DNA of 15,385 nucleotides, taken from positions 1 to 15,385 of the forward strand of contig CAZFAT010000202.1 of the NCBI GenBank assembly GCA_964517075.1, given 5' to 3'. The stretch is from CAZFAT01 sp964517075. GTDB lineage: Bacteria > Acidobacteriota > Vicinamibacteria > Vicinamibacterales > SCN-69-37. A program made the position numbers and the translations under genes. The notes beneath the pieces are model-generated. The model was not told the origin of the DNA, did not search any database, and saw only the letters and a list, made by a program, of their open reading frames with translations. Shown here piece by piece: positions 6,640-12,204 of the stretch. Positions within the stretch are counted from its first letter, which is position 1. Each line of letters opens with the position of its first letter.

Positions 6640-7035
6640 GGCAGTCTTGCGGCGTGGTGTTCGTGATCCTGAGGCGGGGTCGGATGCTCGAAGCTTACGG
6701 ACAGACGCCGTTAACATGGCGACCAGCTCGGTGCATTCTTCGAGGAGCGGACCGACGTCAGGTGCCGCGTGCGGCTGGTCGGTGGTGATCAGACGCAGCC
6801 AACAGCGACATTCGCGACACTCTCGTAGTGCTATTGCCGGCTTCGCGGCGAGGTCGCGTCGCGAGTACGCAGATTTTGCCTCCTCGAGATTTGCGGCGAT
6901 TGAAGTTCCTGCACGGAGCATCTGCCGTGCGAGGTGACGGGGGACATCGGTGGTGCTGAGAAGGTGCCGATAAACCGCCAGAATCCGAACGGCGAGTGCG
7001 TAACTGCGCTCCTGGAACAGGTCTGGAATGGCCAT
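6625..7035 (-). CDS. Four-helix-bundle protein (23S rRNA intervening-sequence / S23 family)
   Basis: This 136-residue protein belongs by motif to the small family first seen in 23S rRNA intervening sequences. The family pattern is visible as SYALAVRILAVYRHL (11-25), LARQMLRAGTSIAANLEEAK (35-54) and IALRECRECRCWLRLI (68-83). A final helix (about 96-116) is followed by a basic tail. The molecular role of the family is unknown; it forms oligomeric helical bundles, and the Avd protein of diversity-generating retroelements shares the fold. The gene is the only minus-strand gene here, lies in no rRNA, and splits alr from radA. Its base composition is visibly less GC-rich than its neighbours. Inverted heptamer arrays flank it and a hairpin closes it, so it looks like a transferred cassette. 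The start (CAT at 7033-7035) matches the family N-terminus; no Shine-Dalgarno is seen. Confidence 0.88.
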   Translation of the reverse strand: MAIPDLFQERSYALAVRILAVYRHLLSTTDVPRHLARQMLRAGTSIAANLEEAKSAYSRRDLAAKPAIALRECRECRCWLRLITTDQPHAAPDVGPLLEECTELVAMLTASVRKLRASDPASGSRTPRRKTAGPDL

Positions 7036-7070
7036 CGCGGTCAGGCGCGTCCAAGGTTGACGCCGACCTT

Positions 7071-7105
7071 GACTTCGAACCTCTGACCTCTCACCTCGGA
7101 CCTGA
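7071..7105 (-). repeat. Degenerate heptamer tandem array, right of the four-helix-bundle gene
   Basis: Five units in 7-base register are GACTTCG, AACCTCT, GACCTCT, CACCTCG and GACCTGA. The consensus GACCTCT is the reverse complement of AGAGGTC, which resembles a rotation of the GGTCAAA units on the left side. The two arrays therefore face each other across the cassette. The array ends one base before the radA start codon and forms most of the radA leader. Confidence 0.65.
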
Positions 7106-7106
7106 C

Positions 7107-8471
7107 ATGAAACTCTCCAAGTCCATTTACTCCTGCACCCAGTGCGGTTCCCAGTCGCAGAAGTGGCTCGGTCGCTGCCCTGACTGCGGCGAGTGGAATA
7201 CGTTCGTCGAAGAGCGGGCCGCGGCGCCCGGCGCAGAGCGGCGCGCCGCCGGACCCGTGCTGGGCGGGCAGAGCGCCCGGCTGTACGCCGAGGTCGAGAC
7301 GGTCGTCTCGGAGCGGTTGAGTACGGGCATTGGCGAATTCGATCGCGTGCTCGGCGGCGGCGTCGTACCGGGATCGCTCGTGCTGCTCGGCGGCGAGCCC
7401 GGCATCGGCAAGTCGACGCTGCTGCTGCAGGCGGCCGCGCATTTCGCCGCGCACGTGGGGCCGGTGCTCTACTGCTCGGGTGAAGAATCCGAGCACCAGA
7501 TCAAGATGCGCGGCGAGCGGCTGGGCGTCGGCCGCGCGCCGCTCTATCCGCTGGCCGAGACGTGCGTCGAACGGCTGCTCGAGGAAGTCGATCGACTGAA
7601 GCCCGCGCTCCTCATCGTCGATTCGATTCAGACGGTGTTCTCCCTGAAGATGCAGTCGGCCCCGGGCAGTGTCGGGCAGGTGCGCCAGTCGGCCACGGAT
7701 CTGCTCTTCACCGCGAAGGGCCGCAACCTGCCGACCGTGCTCGTCGGTCACGTCACCAAGGACGGCGGTCTGGCCGGGCCGAAGGTGCTCGAGCACGTCG
7801 TGGACACGGTGCTGTACTTCGAGGGCACGCCGCATCACGCGCACCGGGTCGTGCGCGCCGTGAAGAACCGGTTCGGCGCGGTGAGTGAGCTCGGTGTCTT
7901 CGAGATGACCGGCGCCGGCCTCGTCCCCGTGGCGAATCCCTCGTCACTCTTCCTCGCGGAGCGGCCGGTGAACGTCCCGGGCTCGACCGTGCTGTGCACG
8001 ATCGAGGGGTCGCGTCCGCTGCTCGTCGAAGTGCAGGCCCTCGTGAGCACCGCCACCTTCGGTAATGCGCAGCGGACCGCCAACGGCCTGGACCGCAGCC
8101 GCCTGGCCCTGTTGCTCGCCGTGCTCGACAAACGCGCCGGGCTGAACCTCGCGACCGACGACGTCTTCGTGAACGTGGCGGGTGGCATGACGGTGGATGA
8201 GCCCGCGGCCGACTTGGCGGTGCTGGCGGCCCTGGCCTCGAGCGTCCGCAATCGGCCGGTGTCCGCCGACGTCGTCATCTTCGGCGAGGTCGGGCTGGCG
8301 GGTGAGGTGCGCGCGGCGAGTCAGCCGGCGCTGCGCGTGCGCGAGGCCGCGCAGCTGGGCTTCACCCGGCTCGTCGTCCCCGACGGCAGTCTGTCTCCGC
8401 AGGACGTCCCGGCCGGCATGACGGTCACCGGCGTGCGATCCATCGTCGAAGCGCTGGACGCGTTGATGTAG
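7107..8471 (+). CDS. radA: DNA repair protein RadA (Sms)
   Basis: RadA is a RecA-like, DnaB-like motor that promotes branch migration in recombination and repair. The protein is 454 residues, the normal length. In order it has the zinc finger Cys10-x2-Cys13...Cys24-x2-Cys27 (CTQCG and CPDCGEW), then Walker A GEPGIGKST (96-104) and Walker B ALLIVDSIQTV (167-177). The RadA-specific KNRFG motif is at 253-257, and a Lon-protease-like C-terminal domain runs from about 285 (GSRPLLVEVQALV, GMTVDEPAADLAVLAAL, FGEVGLAGEVR). ATG 7107 was chosen because it places the zinc finger at the usual distance; upstream in-frame codons lie in repeat DNA. No ribosome-binding site is visible in the repeat-derived leader. 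The four-helix-bundle cassette separates it from alr, so its promoter is uncertain. Confidence 0.98.
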   Translation: MKLSKSIYSCTQCGSQSQKWLGRCPDCGEWNTFVEERAAAPGAERRAAGPVLGGQSARLYAEVETVVSERLSTGIGEFDRVLGGGVVPGSLVLLGGEPGIGKSTLLLQAAAHFAAHVGPVLYCSGEESEHQIKMRGERLGVGRAPLYPLAETCVERLLEEVDRLKPALLIVDSIQTVFSLKMQSAPGSVGQVRQSATDLLFTAKGRNLPTVLVGHVTKDGGLAGPKVLEHVVDTVLYFEGTPHHAHRVVRAVKNRFGAVSELGVFEMTGAGLVPVANPSSLFLAERPVNVPGSTVLCTIEGSRPLLVEVQALVSTATFGNAQRTANGLDRSRLALLLAVLDKRAGLNLATDDVFVNVAGGMTVDEPAADLAVLAALASSVRNRPVSADVVIFGEVGLAGEVRAASQPALRVREAAQLGFTRLVVPDGSLSPQDVPAGMTVTGVRSIVEALDALM

Positions 8472-8552
8472 CCGGTGTCGCGGCGGCCCGGGACGCTTGC
8501 GAACCCGTGAAATCGTGGGAAACGCGGGCCCGCCGGCCGGGGCGTTCCGGGC

Positions 8553-8558
8553 TAAGAT
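8553..8558 (+). promoter_or_regulatory. Candidate -10 element for a leaderless PIN-TRAM mRNA
   Basis: TAAGAT fits the TANNNT -10 pattern, and seven bases separate it from ATG 8566. Transcription starting at the usual distance would begin on the A of the start codon. No good -35 hexamer is seen. The ispDF gene has the same spacing, which strengthens the call. Confidence 0.45.
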
Positions 8559-8565
8559 GTGCCGC

Positions 8566-9645
8566 ATGCACGGGCTCCTCTTCGTGCGGGCCGTCTTCGT
8601 CATCGTCGTGGTGTACGCGGCCGCGGTGATCGCTCCGCTCGCGGACAACGGGCTGGCCAATGCCGGCCTGGGGCTCGCGGTCGCACTGATGATTGTCCTG
8701 GCCGAGACGCGGCTGCGCGAGACGGCCGTTACGAGTCTCCTCGGCGGCCTGCTCGGCTTTGGCGTGGGCCTGACCATCGCCCGCGCGCTCGGATCGGCGC
8801 TCTTCTGGGCCGACAACACCGACGCCAAGGTTCAGTTCCTCCACGGCCTCATCATCGTGGTGCTGCCGTACCTGGGGCTCGTGCTGGGCGCCCGCAAGGG
8901 CGAGTGGCTCGAGCCGGCGAAATTCGCCTCACTTTTCAAGGACGCGCGGCCGCAGCGTCGCTACAAGATCCTGGATACCAGCGTCATCATCGACGGCCGC
9001 ATCGCCGAGATCGTCGAAACCGGGTTCCTCGACGGCGCCCTCGTCGTGCCGCAGTTCGTCCTCAACGAGCTCCAGAGCGTCGCCGACTCGTCCGATCCGC
9101 TGAAGCGCAACCGCGGACGCCGGGGTCTCGACATCCTGCACCGCATCCAGAAGATGGTCGGCGTCGAGGTCATCATTTCGGACGTGGACTTCCCGCAGGT
9201 CAAGGAAGTCGACCTGAAACTCATCGAGCTGGCGCGCACCCTGCTCGGCGGTATCGTCACCAACGACTTCAACCTCAACAAGGTGGCGCAGCTTCGCGGC
9301 GTGGACGTGCTGAACATCAACGAGCTGGCCAACGCGCTGAAACCGGTCGTCCTGCCCGGCGAGGCCATGACCGTGTTCATCCTCAAGGAAGGCAAGGAAT
9401 ACAACCAGGGCGTGGCGTATCTCGACGACGGCACGATGGTGGTGGTGGACAACGCGCGCAGCCGGATCGGCCGGAACGTCGACGTCGTGGTCACCAGCGT
9501 GTTGCAGACGACGGCCGGTCGGATGATCTTCGGGCGCTGCGTGGACACCACCTCCTCCCAGGGTGAGAGCAAGGCGGACGGCCGCGGCGAGCGGTCCGAC
9601 CGCGACGACACGGGCCGGCGACCCCGCCCAGCCGCGCAGGCGTGA
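8566..9645 (+). CDS. Membrane-anchored PIN-TRAM domain protein, YacL family
   Basis: The family resembles Bacillus subtilis YacL: a membrane-bound putative ribonuclease of unproven substrate. From ATG 8566 the protein is 359 residues. Four hydrophobic segments (about 4-24, 30-48, 55-80, 92-109) precede a cytoplasmic PIN nuclease domain starting at YKILDTSVIIDGR (133-145). The acidic metal-binding set is Asp137, Glu168 in VLNELQ, Asp216 and Asp234 in VTNDFNL. A TRAM RNA-binding domain follows (about 259-326: VVLPGEAMTVFILKEGKEYNQGVAYLDDGT), then a polar tail of about 33 residues. ATG 8557 is possible; 8566 is preferred because it sits seven bases after a TAAGAT box. The gene follows radA as in Bacillus, minus disA. 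Its stop overlaps the plsC start (GTGA). Confidence 0.9.
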   Translation: MHGLLFVRAVFVIVVVYAAAVIAPLADNGLANAGLGLAVALMIVLAETRLRETAVTSLLGGLLGFGVGLTIARALGSALFWADNTDAKVQFLHGLIIVVLPYLGLVLGARKGEWLEPAKFASLFKDARPQRRYKILDTSVIIDGRIAEIVETGFLDGALVVPQFVLNELQSVADSSDPLKRNRGRRGLDILHRIQKMVGVEVIISDVDFPQVKEVDLKLIELARTLLGGIVTNDFNLNKVAQLRGVDVLNINELANALKPVVLPGEAMTVFILKEGKEYNQGVAYLDDGTMVVVDNARSRIGRNVDVVVTSVLQTTAGRMIFGRCVDTTSSQGESKADGRGERSDRDDTGRRPRPAAQA

Positions 9646-10361
9646 CGCTCCCGCCGTTCCACTGGTGGCGGACGGTCTTCTACCTCATTCCCGCCGTGAC
9701 CCTCTACACGATCACCTGTGGCATCGTCTCGCTGGCGTCGACCCTGGTCGATCGGAGCGGGCACACCGCCCATCGATGCGCGAGGCGGTGGGCCGGGCTG
9801 ATCCTCCGCACGACCGGCGTCGCGGTGGAGCGCACGGGGACGGCGCCGCCCGATCCACGGGCCAGTTGCGTGTTCGTGGCGAACCACGCGAGCATCTATG
9901 ACATTCCCATTCTGTTCACGGCGCTGCCGCACCAGTTGCGCATCATCGCCAAGGCCGCGCTGGGCTACGTGCCGTTCATCGGCTGGCATCTCCGCCTCGC
10001 CGGACACATGCTCGTCGATCGCGACAAGCCGGGCGCGTCGATCTTCAAGCGCATGCAACGGATGACCCGCCACGGAGCCTCGCTCATTGCCTTTCCCGAA
10101 GGGTCGCGCAGCGCGGATGGCCGGGTCGGCCGGTTCAAGGGAGGGATCTTCCTGCTGGCCATCGAGTCCGGCCTTCCGGTGGTGCCCGTGACCGTCGTGA
10201 ACAGCCGTGCCGTGATGCCCAAGGGGCGCCTGATGGTGTGCCCGGCAGAGACCCGGGTGGTCCTGCACGCGCCCATTCCCACCGCCGACCTCACGCGCGA
10301 GGACGCCAGAAAGCTGGCCGATCGGACGCGCGAGGTCGTCGCGTCGGCCCTTGCCCTCTGA
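9642..10361 (+). CDS. plsC: 1-acyl-sn-glycerol-3-phosphate acyltransferase (PlsC family)
   Basis: The enzyme transfers an acyl chain to lysophosphatidic acid, making phosphatidic acid at the cytoplasmic face of the inner membrane. The protein is 239 residues, typical for the family. A hydrophobic N-terminal segment (about 11-33) is the membrane anchor. The HX4D catalytic motif is NHASIYD (81-87, with His82 and Asp87). Acceptor-binding motif III is FPEGSRS (151-157). Further family blocks are IIAKAALGYVPFIGWHL (101-117) and GLPVVPVTVVNS (177-188). The start is GTG 9642, overlapping the PIN-TRAM stop by four bases, so translation is likely coupled. Substrate preference cannot be read from sequence, and related lyso-ornithine-lipid acyltransferases share these motifs. 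I am therefore sure of the family and less so of the exact reaction. Confidence 0.9.
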   Translation: MTLPPFHWWRTVFYLIPAVTLYTITCGIVSLASTLVDRSGHTAHRCARRWAGLILRTTGVAVERTGTAPPDPRASCVFVANHASIYDIPILFTALPHQLRIIAKAALGYVPFIGWHLRLAGHMLVDRDKPGASIFKRMQRMTRHGASLIAFPEGSRSADGRVGRFKGGIFLLAIESGLPVVPVTVVNSRAVMPKGRLMVCPAETRVVLHAPIPTADLTREDARKLADRTREVVASALAL

Positions 10362-10368
10362 ACCTCAC

Positions 10369-10983
10369 GTGACCGTCGATGCGGACGTGGCGGCGATCGT
10401 GCGGCCGCATGCGTTCGTGATCGAGCACGTGCAGGTCCGCGACACGGACGCGGCCCTCGACCTGGCGCTTCGCGGGGCCGCTGGCGCGCTCCGGACCGCT
10501 GGCGTCGGCCCGGCGGTGGCAGATGCCGTGCGCGCGATGTACCGCCGGCTGGGCATCGATCCCACCAAGACCCGGCCATCGTCGGAGGCGCTGCTCCGTC
10601 GCGTGCGCAAGGGGGACGAGCTGCCGCGCGTGAACTCGCTGGTGGACATCATCAACTGGTGTTCCGCCGAGTCGGCGCTGCCGTTCGGCCTGTACGACCG
10701 GCATCGCATCGAGGGGCCGGTCGCCGCGCGCCTTGGCGAGCCGGGCGAGGAATATCCGGGCATTCGCAAGGAGGTCGTACACCTGGCGGGCCGGTTGACC
10801 CTGGCCGACACCGCGGGCCCGTTCGGCAACCCGACCTCGGATTCGGCGCGCACGATGATCACGGCGGGCACGACCGCGGCGCTGGTCGTGATCTTCGTCC
10901 CGACACCACTCGGGGCGGACCTGGGACCGCGGGTTGAGCGCCTGGTGCGCGAACGCGTCGCGCAGTACGCCACGGCCGTTTGA
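10369..10983 (+). CDS. Free-standing B3/B4 tRNA-binding domain protein
   Basis: The whole 204-residue protein is one B3/B4 domain, the module that edits Tyr-tRNA(Phe) inside the phenylalanyl-tRNA synthetase beta chain. No synthetase core is attached. Characteristic blocks are YRRLGIDPTKTRPSSEALLRR (58-78), LPRVNSLVDIIN (85-96), LPFGLYD (104-110), GIRKEVVHLAGRLTLAD (131-147) and GPFGNPTSDSARTM (150-163). In known free-standing relatives a role in aminoacyl-tRNA quality control is suspected but, as far as I know, not settled. The start chosen is GTG 10369; TTG 10351 is an alternative that would overlap plsC by 11 bases. It follows plsC by seven bases and ends before a heptamer array and the ispDF promoter. 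It may therefore be the last gene of a unit beginning at the PIN-TRAM gene. Confidence 0.85.
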   Translation: MTVDADVAAIVRPHAFVIEHVQVRDTDAALDLALRGAAGALRTAGVGPAVADAVRAMYRRLGIDPTKTRPSSEALLRRVRKGDELPRVNSLVDIINWCSAESALPFGLYDRHRIEGPVAARLGEPGEEYPGIRKEVVHLAGRLTLADTAGPFGNPTSDSARTMITAGTTAALVVIFVPTPLGADLGPRVERLVRERVAQYATAV

Positions 10984-10993
10984 TCGGCCCTCG

Positions 10994-11035
10994 AGCCTGG
11001 AACCTGGAACCTTCGAACCCTGGAACCGACGAACG
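10994..11035 (+). repeat. Degenerate heptamer tandem array before ispDF
   Basis: Units of about seven bases can be read as AGCCTGG, AACCTGG, AACCTTC, GAACCCT, GGAACCG and ACGAACG, with one slip in register. They resemble the GACCTCT-type units near radA in both length and ACC core. The array fills most of the 66-base gap between the B3/B4 gene and ispDF and ends just before the -10 box at 11037. Confidence 0.6.
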
Positions 11036-11036
11036 G

Positions 11037-11042
11037 TAGAAT
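11037..11042 (+). promoter_or_regulatory. Candidate -10 element for a leaderless ispDF mRNA
   Basis: TAGAAT matches the -10 consensus well (TATAAT at four of six positions). Seven bases (CTCTCGA) separate it from ATG 11050, so initiation would fall on the start codon itself. There is no Shine-Dalgarno before this ATG. No clear -35 hexamer is present at 16-19 bases upstream, where the heptamer array lies. Confidence 0.5.
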
Positions 11043-11049
11043 CTCTCGA

Positions 11050-12204
11050 ATGTCTGTGGCCGCCATCATCGTCGCGGCCGGCCGGGGCGAACGGCTGGGC
11101 GGCGATCAGCCCAAGCAACTGCTCGACCTCGGTGGCCGGACGCTCCTGCAGCGCAGCGTGGCGGCGTTCGATGCGCACCCGTCCGTCGACGCGATTGTCG
11201 TGGTGCTTTCCGAGGATCTCGTGTCTCGCGGGGACTCGCTCGTCGGCACCACGACCCGTCCGACGCGCTGCGTGGCCGGGGGGCCGCGGCGGCAGGACTC
11301 CGTCAGGCTCGGGCTGGCGGCGGTCGCCGCCGACGTCGATCTCGTCCTGGTGCACGATGCCGCGCGGCCATTCGTCAGCCCGGCCCTCATCGACCGGGTC
11401 CTCGAGCATGCCGGCAGGCACGGCGCGGCCGTGCCCGCGCTGCAGGCCCGGGACACGGTCAAGCGCGTGCGTCCCGGGACCGGCCATGTGGCCGAGACGA
11501 TTGCGCGCCAGGAAATCTGGCTGGCGCAGACGCCCCAGGGATTCCGGCGGCCCGTCCTCGAGGCCGCGGTCGCGCTCGGCGCGACGATGGAGGCCACCGA
11601 CGAGGCCATGCTTGCGGAGCAGGCGGGTCAACCGGTCGCCATCGTCGACGGCGATCCGCAGAACTTCAAGATTACGACCGCCGACGATCTCGCGCGCGCC
11701 CGCGTTTCGCTGGCTGGGCTGACGCGCATTGGCACCGGCTATGACCTGCATCGGCTCGTCGACGGGCGTCGCCTGATCCTCGCTGGCGTCCACGTTGCGG
11801 GTGACCGTGGTCCGGCCGGCCACTCCGATGGCGACGTCGTGGCGCACGCCTTGATCGACGCCCTGCTGGGCGCCGCCGCGGTCGGCGATATTGGCGGCCA
11901 CTTCCCGGATTCGGACCCGCGCTGGAAGGACGCGCCGGGGCTCGACCTGCTCGGGCGCGCCGTCACGACGATCGCCGCGCTTGGCTGGCGCGTCGGCAAC
12001 GCCGACGTGACGGTGATTCTCGAGCGGCCGAAGCTGGCCCCGCACATCGGGTCCATTCGCGAGCGGCTGGCCGGAGTGCTCGGCGTCGCCGTGGGCCAGG
12101 TGAGCGTCAAGGCCAAGACCAACGAAGGCGTGGATGCGGTCGGCCTTGGCCAGGCCATCGCAGCCCACGCGGTCGCGCTGCTGACACCGGGATCCCCACG
12201 ATGA
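11050..12204 (+). CDS. ispDF: Bifunctional IspD-IspF: CDP-ME synthase fused to MEcPP synthase
   Basis: One 384-residue protein carries two non-consecutive MEP-pathway steps: making CDP-methylerythritol from MEP and CTP, and cyclising CDP-ME 2-phosphate to MEcPP. The IspD part (1 to about 220) shows AAGRGERLGGDQPKQ (9-23), GGPRRQDSVRLGL (77-89), VHDAARPFV (101-109), DTVKR, TPQGF (161-165) and NFKITTADDLARA (205-217). After a linker of only a few residues the IspF part starts near 225. It has the metal ligands Asp232 and His234 in GYDLHRL and His266 in VAHALIDALLG, then HFPDSDPRW (284-292), ILERPKL (323-329) and KAKTNEGVDAVG (354-365). ATG 11050 is set by the family N-terminus and the TAGAAT box. 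The stop overlaps gltX by four bases. IspE, the intermediate enzyme, is also in this window. Confidence 0.97.
   Translation: MSVAAIIVAAGRGERLGGDQPKQLLDLGGRTLLQRSVAAFDAHPSVDAIVVVLSEDLVSRGDSLVGTTTRPTRCVAGGPRRQDSVRLGLAAVAADVDLVLVHDAARPFVSPALIDRVLEHAGRHGAAVPALQARDTVKRVRPGTGHVAETIARQEIWLAQTPQGFRRPVLEAAVALGATMEATDEAMLAEQAGQPVAIVDGDPQNFKITTADDLARARVSLAGLTRIGTGYDLHRLVDGRRLILAGVHVAGDRGPAGHSDGDVVAHALIDALLGAAAVGDIGGHFPDSDPRWKDAPGLDLLGRAVTTIAALGWRVGNADVTVILERPKLAPHIGSIRERLAGVLGVAVGQVSVKAKTNEGVDAVGLGQAIAAHAVALLTPGSPR

Noticed and set aside
6561..7105. A diversity-generating retroelement, because the four-helix-bundle protein shares the Avd fold
   Set aside because: There is no reverse transcriptase, no template/variable repeat pair with adenine-biased differences, and no variable target gene in the window.
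8497..8565. A longer PIN-TRAM protein starting at TTG 8497
   Set aside because: The added 23 residues do not match the family N-terminus, and the TAAGAT box lies inside them.
10291..12168. A 625-codon open frame on the minus strand, and other long antisense frames (for example 4055-5185 and 2027-3034)
   Set aside because: They lie opposite plsC, B3/B4, ispDF, dnaB and pth, all of which have full motif support. Long antisense frames are expected in GC-rich DNA, and these translations show no recognisable motif.
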